Below are positions 1-10,900 of a stretch of DNA of 64,000 bases, piece after piece. The stretch spans positions 682,001 to 746,000 of the forward strand of contig NZ_FXAZ01000001.1 of assembly GCF_900177815.1 (NCBI RefSeq), written 5' to 3'. The notes beneath the pieces are model-generated. The model saw only the letters and a list, made by a program, of their open reading frames with translations. It was not told where the DNA came from and did no database searches. Each line of letters opens with the position of its first letter. Within the stretch, counting starts at the first letter, position 1. Both the position numbers and the translations under genes were made by a program. The DNA comes from Paenibacillus aquistagni. Its GTDB lineage: Bacteria; Bacillota; Bacilli; Paenibacillales; Paenibacillaceae.

Positions 1-2
1 CG

Positions 3-587
3 AAGAAAGCATTGGAAGAGGCAAATGGTGATTTGAACAAAGCATCTGAGATTCTTCGTGAGAAAGGTCTTGCAGCAGCAGCTAAGAAAGCAGACCGCGT
101 TGCAACTGAAGGTGCAGTTCAATCTTACATCCACGCTGGCGGACGTATCGGCGTATTGGTTGAAATCAACTGTGAAACTGACTTCGTAGCGAAGACAGAT
201 CAGTTCCAAGAGTTTGCTCGCGACATTGCTATGCATATCGCAGCATCTTCTCCAAAATACATTCGTCGCGAAGAAGTACCTTCTGACGAGATTGAAAAAG
301 AAAAAGAAATTCTTAAGGCTCAAGCGCTTAACGAAGGCAAGCCTGAGAAGATCGTTGAAAAAATGGTTGAAGGCCGCATTAGCAAATACTATGAAGAAAT
401 TTGCTTGATGGAACAATCCTTCATTAAAGATCCAGACAAAACGATCGATCAATTGCTGAACGAAAAAGTATCGAAAATCGGTGAGAACATTTCTATCCGT
501 CGCTTTGTTCGTTATGAGCTTGGTGAAGGTCTTGAGAAAAAACAAGATAACTTTGTTGAAGAAGTTATGGCACAAGCGAAAGTATAA
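3..587 (+). CDS. tsf: Translation elongation factor Ts, 5' end missing
   Basis: EF-Ts is the guanine nucleotide exchange factor that recycles EF-Tu-GDP in translation. The reading frame is open from base 3 to the window edge, so the N-terminus is cut off; about 20 residues are probably missing, judging from the usual length near 216. The visible part starts inside the UBA-like N-terminal domain ([14 protein letters not shown]) and continues through the core with the diagnostic [10 protein letters not shown] and a charged coiled-coil region, ending [19 protein letters not shown] strong terminator follows at 649-674, separating it from pyrH. The rpsB-tsf-pyrH-frr order is the usual bacterial one. 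Confidence 0.96.
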   Translation, partial: KKALEEANGDLNKASEILREKGLAAAAKKADRVATEGAVQSYIHAGGRIGVLVEINCETDFVAKTDQFQEFARDIAMHIAASSPKYIRREEVPSDEIEKEKEILKAQALNEGKPEKIVEKMVEGRISKYYEEICLMEQSFIKDPDKTIDQLLNEKVSKIGENISIRRFVRYELGEGLEKKQDNFVEEVMAQAKV

Positions 588-648
588 TATAGGCTTATAC
601 GATATTCGCTTTGTCTAAGCAGCGATCAACATACGCTCTGAAAAAGTT

Positions 649-674
649 GGAACACTTGGTGTTCCTTCTTTTTT
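649..674 (+). terminator. Rho-independent terminator after tsf
   Basis: A 7-bp perfect stem (GGAACAC, 649-655, with GTGTTCC, 659-665) has a 3-base TTG loop and is followed by a T-rich run to 674. It lies between tsf and pyrH and should end or attenuate the rpsB-tsf transcript before pyrH. Confidence 0.85.
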
Positions 675-676
675 AG

Positions 677-1434
<758 letters not shown>

Positions 1435-1435
<1 letters not shown>

Positions 1436-1989
1436 TGCCACAATCCATTAAGAAAAATGCAGAAGAGCGCATGGAAAAAGCCATCTCTTCATTGAGACGT
1501 GAGCTTGCTACTCTTCGGGCAGGTCGCGCAAATCCTGCATTGTTAGATCGTGTTCAAGTTGAATACTACGGTGCATTGACTCCAGTGAATCAGCTTGCAA
1601 ATATTAATACACCTGACCCTCGTACAATGGTAATTCAGCCATGGGACAAATCCTCTATCTCCGAAATTGAGCGCGCTATTCTCAAATCGGATCTAGGACT
1701 TACTCCTGCAAATGATGGAACCATTATTCGATTGACGATTCCTCCACTCACGGAAGAGCGTCGCTTGGAGCTTGTGAAGCAAACGAAAAAATATGCTGAA
1801 GAAGCGAAGGTAGCGGTTCGCAATATTCGCCGCGATGCGAATGATGACATTAAAAAGCTGGAGAAAACCGACATTTCCGAAGATGAATCCCGTCGCCATC
1901 AGGAAGATATCCAAAAGTCCACGGATAAATTCATTGCTGAGGTTGACAAGGTATTAGCAGCAAAAGAAAAAGAAATCATGGAAGTGTAA
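1435..1989 (+). CDS. frr: Ribosome recycling factor
   Basis: RRF acts with EF-G to split post-termination ribosomes. The 184-residue length is typical of the family. The N-terminal helix ends with the conserved [18 protein letters not shown], and the C-terminal helices carry [13 protein letters not shown] and DISEDE. It starts at ATG 1435, overlapping the pyrH stop by one base, so pyrH and frr form a coupled pair. A weak terminator-like hairpin follows before uppS. Confidence 0.97.
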
Positions 1990-2014
1990 CAGCAAACTTT
2001 TTCTGCGATTTATG

Positions 2015-2045
2015 CCCCTCCGAACGGTGGGGTTTATTGTCTTTT
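2015..2045 (+). terminator. Weak terminator-like hairpin between frr and uppS
   Basis: CCCCTCC (2015-2021) and GGTGGGG (2026-2032) can pair with one T-T mismatch around a GAAC loop, followed by a broken T-rich run. The stem is GC-rich but the U-tract is interrupted, so termination is probably partial. Confidence 0.5.
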
Positions 2046-2111
2046 TGGTACTGAATGACTATAGTAGAAGAAGGATTTTAAAGGTTCTATCACCGGGTTG
2101 GAGGAGACCGA

Positions 2112-2885
2112 ATGATTAAGCGATTCCAAGCATGGTTGGCAGATAGGCAGAATCGCCACAATACAGAGCTGCTTCTCGATAAGGAGAATGTTCCTTATCA
2201 TGTAGCCGTGATTATGGATGGCAACGGACGATGGGCCAGCAAGCGCGGTTTGCCGCGAATTGCGGGTCATCACAGTGGAATGAAGGCCGTCAAGCGAGTC
2301 ACGATTGCTGCAAATGATCTCGGCGTCAAAGTATTGACCATGTATGCTTTTTCAACTGAAAATTGGAAGCGTCCAAGAGATGAAGTAGACTTCTTGATGA
2401 AGCTGCCTCAGCAATTTCTTGCCATTGAGCTTGATGAGCTTATTGAGAATAACGTGCAGGTTCGCATGATGGGATATCGCGACCAGCTTCCAAAGCATAC
2501 GATTGATGCGCTTGAAGAAGCGATTGAGAAGACGAAACACAATACGGGTCTAATTCTCAATTTTGCGCTTAATTATGGTGGAAAACGAGAGCTCGTTGAA
2601 GGCATAAAGGAAATCGCTCGTGATGTGAAGGATGGTAAGCTTCAACCAGATGAGATTGATGAAAGAACAATGGAGGCCCATTTGCTTTCTCATGAGCTGC
2701 CTCATCCTGATCTACTCATCCGTACAAGCGGTGAGCTTCGACTGAGTAATTTTATGTTGTGGCAGATCGCCTACAGTGAGCTGTGGTTTACTGATGTTTA
2801 TTGGCCAGAGTTTACTGAGGCACACCTGAAAGAAGCGGTTGCTGAATACCAGCGCAGATCCCGTCGCTATGGTGGATTACAATAA
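2112..2885 (+). CDS. uppS: Isoprenyl transferase (undecaprenyl diphosphate synthase)
   Basis: Condenses isopentenyl diphosphate in cis onto farnesyl diphosphate to give the C55 lipid carrier used in peptidoglycan and wall polymer synthesis. The 257-residue protein carries the family motif VAVIMDGNGRWA (residues 31-42) with the catalytic Asp36, and the C-terminal RTSGELRLSNFMLW that binds IPP. It starts at ATG 2112 behind TTGGAGGAG. Neighbours cdsA, dxr and rseP follow closely; dxr feeds the same isoprenoid pathway, so the cluster is functionally coherent. Confidence 0.96.
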   Translation: MIKRFQAWLADRQNRHNTELLLDKENVPYHVAVIMDGNGRWASKRGLPRIAGHHSGMKAVKRVTIAANDLGVKVLTMYAFSTENWKRPRDEVDFLMKLPQQFLAIELDELIENNVQVRMMGYRDQLPKHTIDALEEAIEKTKHNTGLILNFALNYGGKRELVEGIKEIARDVKDGKLQPDEIDERTMEAHLLSHELPHPDLLIRTSGELRLSNFMLWQIAYSELWFTDVYWPEFTEAHLKEAVAEYQRRSRRYGGLQ

Positions 2886-2903
2886 GTTGGAGGATTAGTC
2901 TGT

Positions 2904-3701
2904 ATGAAACAGCGCATCATTACAGGTGTTATTGCTGGCGGCTTATTTGCGATTCTTGTCTATCTTGGCAGAGTCCCATACGAATTATTGATGATCGCGC
3001 TAGCATTGATCGGATTTTACGAATTTGCGCGCATGCACCATTCAAAACCATTCGATATAGCTTCACTGCTCGGATATGCTTTGATTTTGTTTTTAGTGGT
3101 TCCGTGGGAGAAGTGGGGCGTATCGCTGCAATACCCAATGGAATCCACAGTTTGGTTTGTTATGTTTGGACTTTTGTGCATTACGGTTATTTCGAAGAAT
3201 CGCATTCCTATACAAGCTGTTTCACAACTGCTGTTGGGTGCTTTTTATATTGGGATAGGCTTTAAGTATATGTTGATGACAAGGACGTTTTCAGAAGATG
3301 GCTTATTCTGGACCGTTCTGCTCTTTGCAGCGATATGGGCCTCAGATATTGGAGCCTATTTTACTGGACGAGCCATCGGCAAGCATAAGCTCTGGCCGTC
3401 TATTAGTCCTAACAAGACGGTTGAAGGAGCTATTGGTGGAATTGTAAGCTCGTTAGTCGTTTGCATCCTTGCTCTATTTATACGACCGGACATGCTGAAT
3501 ATTCCGCTTACTTTTGGCATAGGTCTTGCAGCGTCCATTGTAGGACAAATGGGGGATCTTATTCAGTCAGCATACAAGCGAGTTGTAGGCGTCAAGGACT
3601 CGGGAACTTTGCTTCCGGGCCATGGCGGCGTGTTGGATCGCTGTGACAGCTGGCTCATCGTGTTCCCCTTTTTACACTTCATTGGCTTGTTCACGCTGTA
3701 G
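2904..3701 (+). CDS. cdsA: Phosphatidate cytidylyltransferase
   Basis: Integral membrane enzyme making CDP-diacylglycerol from phosphatidic acid and CTP, the branch point for phospholipid synthesis. The 265-residue protein is hydrophobic throughout, with about seven or eight membrane segments. Near its C-terminus it carries the CDP-diglyceride synthase signature SAYKRVVGVKDSG followed by LLPGHGGVLDRCDS, where the KR, KD, GHGG and DRxD residues are conserved. It starts at ATG 2904, 18 bases after uppS, behind TTGGAGG. The pgsA product, encoded later in this window, uses its product. Confidence 0.96.
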   Translation: MKQRIITGVIAGGLFAILVYLGRVPYELLMIALALIGFYEFARMHHSKPFDIASLLGYALILFLVVPWEKWGVSLQYPMESTVWFVMFGLLCITVISKNRIPIQAVSQLLLGAFYIGIGFKYMLMTRTFSEDGLFWTVLLFAAIWASDIGAYFTGRAIGKHKLWPSISPNKTVEGAIGGIVSSLVVCILALFIRPDMLNIPLTFGIGLAASIVGQMGDLIQSAYKRVVGVKDSGTLLPGHGGVLDRCDSWLIVFPFLHFIGLFTL

Positions 3702-3729
3702 ATCTACCATTTACAATTGAGGTGCACGT

Positions 3730-4869
3730 ATGAAACGAATATCCGTCCTAGGGTCGACAGGATCAATCGGTACCCAGACGCTGAGTGTCATTGAGCATCA
3801 TCCGGAATCCTTTGTCGTTGAGGCGCTAGCGGCAGGAAGAAATGCAGAGCTGCTGCTGAAGCAAGCGCATCAGTTCAAGCCGCGGCTTGTTTCCGTTCAA
3901 GACAAGGTTACGGCAGACGCGGTTAAGGACGAACTTCCTTCAGGAACGAAGCTCGTGTATGGAGAAGAAGGCTTGATTGAAGCGGCGAGCTGTCAAGAGG
4001 CTGACACTGTTGTTACTGCTGTCGTGGGAAGCGTTGGCTTGAAGTCGACCTTGGCTGCAATTGAAGAGGGGAAGACAATAGGACTTGCCAACAAGGAGAC
4101 GCTTGTTACCGCGGGTCACCTGGTTACTGCAGCCGCTAAGCGAAAAGGTGTCAAGCTCATGCCGATTGACAGTGAGCATTCCGCAATCTTTCAGAGCCTA
4201 AATGGAGAATCGATGTCTGATGTTGATTCCATTACCATCACGGCATCAGGAGGAAGCTTTCGCGATCGTACTCGCGAGCAGCTCGCACATGTTACGGTCG
4301 AGGAGGCGCTTAAGCATCCGAACTGGTCCATGGGCGCCAAGATCACGATCGACTCAGCAACGATGGCCAATAAAGGTCTTGAGGTTATTGAAGCGCATTG
4401 GCTGTTCGAACTTGATTATGATCGTATTCATGTTCTTATTCATCCAGAGAGCATTATACATTCCTATGTGGAATATGTAGACGGCTCGATCATCGCGCAG
4501 CTAGGTGTTCCGGATATGAGAGTGCCTATTCAATATGCATTGTCCTATCCTGAACGAATGACTTCCCCTGCAGAACGCTTGAATCTAGCCAAGATTGCTA
4601 AGCTTCACTTCCGTGAACTCGATACGGCCCGTTATCCGATGGTGAGATACGCCTATGAGAGTGGAAGAATCGGCGGAACGGCCACCACCGTATTTAATGC
4701 GGCCAATGAAGTTGCGGTTGCACGTTTTCTTCAAGGAGAGATTGCCTTTCTCGATATTGAACGCATCGTTGAGAACGCGCTTGCTGGCCATCGCGTCCAA
4801 GTCGATCCTTCATTGGAGATTATTGAGGAAACAGATAGAGAAATTAGACAGGCTGCACAAAAGTTCTAA
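3730..4869 (+). CDS. dxr: 1-deoxy-D-xylulose 5-phosphate reductoisomerase
   Basis: Catalyses the second step of the MEP isoprenoid pathway, converting DXP to MEP with NADPH and a divalent metal. The 379-residue protein has the N-terminal nucleotide-binding loop GSTGSIG (8-14), the NKETLV segment (121-126), the metal ligands in MPIDSEHSA (Asp147, Glu149) and the family [17 protein letters not shown] stretch. It lies in the uppS-cdsA-dxr-rseP run, upstream of undecaprenyl-phosphate demand. About 130 bases without a gene follow before rseP. Confidence 0.97.
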   Translation: MKRISVLGSTGSIGTQTLSVIEHHPESFVVEALAAGRNAELLLKQAHQFKPRLVSVQDKVTADAVKDELPSGTKLVYGEEGLIEAASCQEADTVVTAVVGSVGLKSTLAAIEEGKTIGLANKETLVTAGHLVTAAAKRKGVKLMPIDSEHSAIFQSLNGESMSDVDSITITASGGSFRDRTREQLAHVTVEEALKHPNWSMGAKITIDSATMANKGLEVIEAHWLFELDYDRIHVLIHPESIIHSYVEYVDGSIIAQLGVPDMRVPIQYALSYPERMTSPAERLNLAKIAKLHFRELDTARYPMVRYAYESGRIGGTATTVFNAANEVAVARFLQGEIAFLDIERIVENALAGHRVQVDPSLEIIEETDREIRQAAQKF

Positions 4870-5001
4870 GGGAGACCGCCAGGTCATGCATGCAGAAAAC
4901 CTCCAAAGTTAGAAAAACGGGATTCTCTTGTGCCGAATCGGAGAATAATGATAATCTAGAAGACATATAGTGACCCGCAAATTAAAGGAGGATGCTGCAC
5001 T

Positions 5002-6276
5002 GTGCAAATGGTACAAGTCGTTTTCTTGACTGTGCTCGTGTTTTTCATAATCGTTACAATCCATGAATGGGGACATATGATTTTTGCGAAGCGTGCGGGC
5101 ATTCTCGTTCGTGAGTTTGCGATCGGTTTTGGACCGAAAGTATTTTCTTATGTGCGAGGCGAGACGCGTTATACGCTTCGTTTGCTTCCAGTCGGTGGCT
5201 TTGTCCGCATGGCAGGTGAAGACCCTGAGATGGTCGATCTGCAGCCCGGACAAACCATTGCGGTCAGAGCGAAGGATTCTCAAGTCAGCAAGCTTTATTT
5301 GGACCAGCTCGATTTGAGAAAAAATGTAATACGTGGCGAGATTGAATCGTTGGATTTGGAGAAGGAGCTTAAGCTCGCCTTAATCGTGGATGGGGAAACG
5401 ATGCATTTCACCGTTCATCCCCAAGCGATGATGATTGTCAAAGGTCAAGAGATTCAAATTGCACCGTTAGACAGACAGTTTGGCAGCAAGACAGTAGGAC
5501 AGCGCGCTTTGGCAATTTTCGCAGGCCCGCTTATGAATTTTATCCTGGCATTTCTCCTGTTTGGCTTGTACATACAGCAAGTAGGTATGCCAGTGGATAA
5601 TCCAACCTATGTGAAGGTAGGGGAAGTAACTGCAGGCATGCCTGCTGAAGCGGCTAGCGTGAAGAAGGGGGATATTATCGATCAGGTGAACGGCACCGTC
5701 ATTGGCGGTGATCGGGAGAAGCTGATTAAGCTGATTGAAGCCTCGGAAGGAAAGCCGATGGACTGGGTCATTAATAGAGACGGTGAGCAGCTGAACCTGT
5801 CGATCACACCTGTGGCTGTTGAAGGACAAAAAGGCGGCAAGGTTGGCATTGCTCCGATATTGCCTACTCGTTCCGCTACAATTGGCGAGACTGTAACGTA
5901 TGCAGGCAATGCTATGGTGACCATGACTAAGAATATCTTTGAAGGCTTCAAGCAGCTCATCTTTGGACAATTCAAATTGGACGACTTGGGTGGCCCTGTT
6001 CGAACCTTTGAAGTGACAGGACAATTTGCGAAGCAGGGCATTGACCAGTTAACGCTGTGGACAGCTATTCTTAGCTTGTATCTCGGGATATTCAACCTGC
6101 TTCCGATTCCAGCCCTCGATGGAAGCCGCCTTGTGTTTTTAGGATTGGAAGGGCTTCGCGGCAAGCCGATTGATCCTAATCGCGAAAGCATGGTTCATTT
6201 TATTGGATTTGCCATGTTGATGCTGCTTATGCTGGCAGTAACCTATAACGATATTTTGCGTTTAGTAAAAGGCTGA
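5002..6276 (+). CDS. rseP: RIP site-2 metalloprotease, RseP/RasP family
   Basis: Membrane-embedded zinc protease that cuts transmembrane segments; the B. subtilis counterpart RasP degrades anti-sigma factors and signal-peptide remnants. The 424-residue protein has the active-site HEWGH (His21, Glu22, His25) in its first membrane helix, a PDZ domain around residues 185-270, and the second catalytic motif NLLPIPALDG with Asp373. I chose GTG 5002 because the Shine-Dalgarno AAAGGAGG lies ten bases upstream; an in-frame ATG at 5008 is an alternative. It is followed 45 bases later by proS. Confidence 0.95.
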   Translation: MQMVQVVFLTVLVFFIIVTIHEWGHMIFAKRAGILVREFAIGFGPKVFSYVRGETRYTLRLLPVGGFVRMAGEDPEMVDLQPGQTIAVRAKDSQVSKLYLDQLDLRKNVIRGEIESLDLEKELKLALIVDGETMHFTVHPQAMMIVKGQEIQIAPLDRQFGSKTVGQRALAIFAGPLMNFILAFLLFGLYIQQVGMPVDNPTYVKVGEVTAGMPAEAASVKKGDIIDQVNGTVIGGDREKLIKLIEASEGKPMDWVINRDGEQLNLSITPVAVEGQKGGKVGIAPILPTRSATIGETVTYAGNAMVTMTKNIFEGFKQLIFGQFKLDDLGGPVRTFEVTGQFAKQGIDQLTLWTAILSLYLGIFNLLPIPALDGSRLVFLGLEGLRGKPIDPNRESMVHFIGFAMLMLLMLAVTYNDILRLVKG

Positions 6277-6321
6277 TGACAGGCATCGCTTATACAAACG
6301 TTCGGGAGGAACTTTTTCGTC

Positions 6322-7770
6322 ATGTCGAAGGAGAAACAATTTGTATCTGAGATTACACCCCAGCAAGAGGACTTCTCACGCTGGTATATTGATGCAATTA
6401 AAAAAGCGGACCTAATGGATTACTCTCCGGTGCGTGGCTGCATCGTGTTTAAGCCAGACGGCTATGAAATCTGGGAGCATATCAAAGAAGAGCTTGATCG
6501 TCGCTTTAAAGAGACGGGACATCGCAATGCCTATTTCCCAATCTTTATTCCAGAGAGCTTTTTCCAAAAGGAAAAGGAGCATGTCGAGGGCTTCAATCCA
6601 GAGCTTCCTTGGGTAACGGAAGCAGGGGGAGAGCCGCTTGAAGAAAAGCTGGCTATTCGCCCAACATCAGAGACGATGATTGGACATATGTATGCCAAGT
6701 GGATACAGTCCTATCGCGATCTTCCGGTTCTTATTAATCAGTGGGCGAACGTGGTGCGCTGGGAGAAGCGCACGCTGCCATTCCTGCGGACAAGTGAGTT
6801 CTTGTGGCAAGAAGGCCATACGGCTCATGAGACGGAGCAGGAGGCTCGCGAAGAGACGATGCGCATGCTCGATATTTACCGCGACTTCGTTGAGAACTAC
6901 TTAGCGATTCCTGTGATTGTTGGTCAGAAGACACCTTCTGAGAAGTTTGCTGGAGCAGTAGATACGTTCTCGATCGAAGCCATGATGAAAGATGGACGTG
7001 CTGTGCAAGCAGGGACATCCCACTATCTGGGTACGAACTTTGCGGTTGCCTTTGATATTCAGTTCTTGGGTCGGGAAAATACGCAGGAATATGTTCATAC
7101 GACATCTTGGGGAGTCAGCACTCGCTTGATCGGCTCCTTGATTATGGTTCATGGCGATGATCGCGGCTTAGTGCTTCCGCCAAAGGTTGCGCCAACACAG
7201 GTGATTATGATTCCAATCGGACCTGCAAAGCTTCGTGATCAGGTCATCGCTCGTGCTGATGAATTATTCGGTGAATTGAAGTCTGCTGGCGTACGCGTTC
7301 GCATGGACGATCGCAGCGACATGAGCCCAGGCTGGAAGTTCAATGAATACGAGATGAGAGGTGTTCCGGTTCGCCTTGAGATCGGACCTCGCGACATGGA
7401 AAATGGCGTGTGCGTGCTCGTTTCCCGTGTGACTGGCGAGAAGCGCGTAGTTGAGCAAAGCAAGCTTGTCGATGAAGTGAACAAGATGCTTGAGGATGTG
7501 CATCAAGAGATGTATAATCGAGCTTTGGAGTTCCGCAACACCCATTTCTACTCTGTTGATTCGGTAGATGAGATGAAAGAATTAATGGAAGAGAAGCGCG
7601 GCTTCAGTCTTGCCGGCTGGTGTGGATCATTGGCTTGCGAGAAGCATGTGAAGGATGAGACGGGAGCAACAAGCCGCAACATTCCTTTCGAGCCCGAAGA
7701 GACGAAGAGCACGTGTTTGGTATGCGGAGAACAGGCAAAACATACCGTAGTGTTCGCACGCGCGTATTAA
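6322..7770 (+). CDS. proS: Prolyl-tRNA synthetase, archaeal/eukaryote type
   Basis: Charges tRNA-Pro with proline. At 482 residues it is much shorter than the usual bacterial enzyme (about 565) and has no insertion editing domain between class II motifs 2 and 3. It carries the motif 2 region VVRWEKRTLPFLRTSEFLWQ, motif 3 in GSLIMVHGDDRGLVLPP, an anticodon-binding domain, and a C-terminal extension with cysteines in LAGWCGSLACEK and STCLVCG that match the zinc-binding domain of the archaeal/eukaryotic form. It occupies the same locus, between rseP and polC, where B. subtilis has the bacterial form, which suggests in-place replacement. Confidence 0.95.
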   Translation: MSKEKQFVSEITPQQEDFSRWYIDAIKKADLMDYSPVRGCIVFKPDGYEIWEHIKEELDRRFKETGHRNAYFPIFIPESFFQKEKEHVEGFNPELPWVTEAGGEPLEEKLAIRPTSETMIGHMYAKWIQSYRDLPVLINQWANVVRWEKRTLPFLRTSEFLWQEGHTAHETEQEAREETMRMLDIYRDFVENYLAIPVIVGQKTPSEKFAGAVDTFSIEAMMKDGRAVQAGTSHYLGTNFAVAFDIQFLGRENTQEYVHTTSWGVSTRLIGSLIMVHGDDRGLVLPPKVAPTQVIMIPIGPAKLRDQVIARADELFGELKSAGVRVRMDDRSDMSPGWKFNEYEMRGVPVRLEIGPRDMENGVCVLVSRVTGEKRVVEQSKLVDEVNKMLEDVHQEMYNRALEFRNTHFYSVDSVDEMKELMEEKRGFSLAGWCGSLACEKHVKDETGATSRNIPFEPEETKSTCLVCGEQAKHTVVFARAY

Positions 7771-7900
7771 TGATATGCTAGAGTAGTGTAAGAAGCATGG
7801 ACGGAATGGCTTCCGGCATGAGAGATCATCCAGCGTTACAATGGAAGATAGCTCAAGAGCGGCAAGCCATTTCTTTTTTAGAGGAGGGACCGGTGTTACG

Positions 7901-10900
7901 ATGGAGGAACAAAGACAGCGCTTTGAGTTAATGATGAAACAAGTCGGACTGCCTTCGGAGTTGATGCACACCCATTTCCAGGATGGATGGATCCGTCAGG
8001 TAGAGACAAGCAGGTCGAATCGGGAATGGACGATCCATATCGGGAAGCGAAGTATCGTTCCTTCTGATGCTTATCGTACGTTCTGCTTGACCGTACAAGA
8101 TAAATTATCGCATATCGCCAAGATACGCATTATTTTTCACTACGAAGATGTTGTAACGGGCCAAGAGGTTGTCGATGCGTATTGGCATCTATTTATAGAG
8201 TGGGTCAAACGCGAGGTTGCCTCGGTAAACGGCTGGCTTCATCGCGCGAAGGTTGAAGTCGAGAACGAACTCGTGACGCTCTTCCTCTCCGATGAGATGA
8301 CGTTGAACCTGGCGAAGAAAAAGCAAATTGATGATTATGTGAAAAAGTTCTATCAAACCTACTTCTCGCGAGAGCTTCGCGTTCAAATGAAAGTAGGCGT
8401 GGTGGACCATGAAGCAGTGGAAACCTTCCAAGAGAAGCTGGCTGAGGAGGAGCGCTTGGCTGTTGCTCAATTAATGGCTGATGCCGAGAGAGAAGCAGCA
8501 GAGCAGGCGGCGATTGATGCCGGCAATGCGCCTGAGAAGCTTCAGCATGGCTATGAGATTAAGGATGATCCCGCTCCAATCATGAATGTTCAAGAGGAAG
8601 AGAAGCGGATTACTGTACAGGGAACGGTGTTCGGGCTTGAGGTCAAAGAGCTGCGCAACGGCAGCACGCTGTATACGTTTAATGTGACAGACTTCTCGGA
8701 CTCGATCTTGATTAAGATGTTCGGCAAGAATAAAGATGATGTTCTGAAGCTTAATCTTATCGCGAATGGCAAGTGGGTTAAAGTGCGCGGCAGGGTTGAA
8801 TATGACCGCTTCATGATGACGCCAGAGCTTGTTATGATTGCTTCTGACATTCAAGAGGTGACAGCTCCGCCCGAGCGTCAGGATACTTCTGAAGAGAAGC
8901 GGGTCGAGTTCCATTTGCATACGACAATGAGTGCCATGGATGCTGTGACTTCCGTGGATCAATATATTAAGCAGGCTGCGAAGTGGGGCCACAAGGCAAT
9001 AGCGATCACCGATCATGCCAATGTGCAGTGCTATCCAGAAGCAGGCAAGGCAGGGAAAAAGCATGGAATCAAGGTCATTTATGGGCTGGAAGCGAATGTT
9101 GTGGATGATGATATTGCGGTTGTGCTGAACGCGGACTCCCGATCGCTTAAGGAATCGATATATACCGTATTTGATATCGAGACCACGGGTCTATCTGTAT
9201 CCAACAACAAGATTATTGAGCTTGCGGCGGTGAAGATGCAGGACGGCAAGGAAATTGATCGCTATAGTTCCTTTGTCGATCCGCATGAGCGAATCCCATA
9301 CAATATTCAGCAGCTGACGAACATTACCGATGATATGGTGCGCGGTGCGCCCGAAGTGGATGAGGTGCTGAAGAAGTTCGTTGAATTTGCAGAAGACAGC
9401 GTGCTGGTCGCGCATAATGCTCGATTCGACGTCGGCTTCATCCAGCATAATTTGAAGCTGCTTGAGCTGCCGGAGATGACCAATCCCGTGCTCGACACGC
9501 TTGAGCTGGCACGTTTATTGCATCCAACATTGAAGAACCATCGTCTGAATACATTGGCTTCAAAATATAAAGTGGCATTAGAAAGCCATCACCGTGCGAT
9601 CGATGATACCATTGCGCTTGCTGGCATATTGACAGGGCTGCTTCATGATGCATATCAGCTTAAAGGTCTTGAGGAGCTGGACCGTTTAAATGACTACGTA
9701 GGACAGAACCTGCGCAGCGCAAGGCCGTTTCACTGCAATATCTATGCGCTTGATCCGGTGGGTAAGAAAAACTTGTACAAGCTTGTGTCCTTGTCTCATA
9801 CGGAGCATTTTCATCGTGTGGCCACGATTCCACGCAGCAAGCTTGTGGAGAATCGCGCTGGATTGCTTGTAATGTCAGGCTGTGAGAAGGGTGAGCTGTT
9901 TGAGACCGTATTGAACAAATCGCTCGAGGAGGCAGAGCGGGTTGCGGAGTTTTACGATGTGCTGGAGATTCAACCGCTCACGATGTACATGCATCTGCTT
10001 GAAAAAGGGCTGGTCGGCTCTCAAGCTGATATCGAAGATGCGCTCAAGAAGATTGTGTCGATTGGTGATAAGCTTGGCAAGCCGGTTGTTGCAACAGGCA
10101 ATGCACATTATTTGAACCCGCGCGACAAACTGTTCCGAGATATTACGATACATGGGATTACGGGCTTTAGTCCACTGAAGGACATTCAGAAGCCGGATGC
10201 TCACTTCAGAACGACAACCGAGATGCTGCAGGAATTCAGCTTCCTTGGCAAAGAAAGAGCCTATGAGGTAGTCATTAAGAATACGAATGAACTGGCAGAG
10301 CGCTTTGAGGAAATTGTCCTCTTCCCAGACAAGCTCTATACGCCGATTATGGACGGTGCGGATGAAGAGATGCGGGAGACATGCTACAATACAGCCCGAG
10401 ATCTTTACGGCGAGCCTATACCTGAAATTGTCGTACAGCGCTTGGAAAAAGAATTGGCGCCGATTATCAAATACGGTTTCTCCGCGAACTATCTCATATC
10501 GGAGCGCTTGGTGAAAAAGTCCAATGCGGATGGATATTTGGTTGGTTCACGGGGGTCGGTTGGATCGTCAGTTGTAGCAACCTTCCTAGGAATATCGGAG
10601 GTAAACCCGCTTCCGCCTCATTATTATTGTCCGAATAAGGAATGCAAGCATAGTGAATGGTTCACAGACGGAAGCGTACCGAGCGGATTTGACCTGCCTA
10701 ATAAGGATTGTCCTAAGTGCGGGACAAAGATGATAGGCGAAGGACAGGATATTCCGTTTGAGACATTCCTTGGCTTTAAAGGCGATAAGGTTCCGGATAT
10801 TGACTTGAACTTCTCAGGGGAATACCAGCCGGAGGCGCACAACTTTACGAAGGTCATGTTCGGTGAGAAAAATGTATTCCGGGCAGGCACTATCGGTACT

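Noticed and set aside
6277-6321. Possible T-box leader before proS
   Set aside because: Only 45 bases separate rseP and proS, too short for a T-box.
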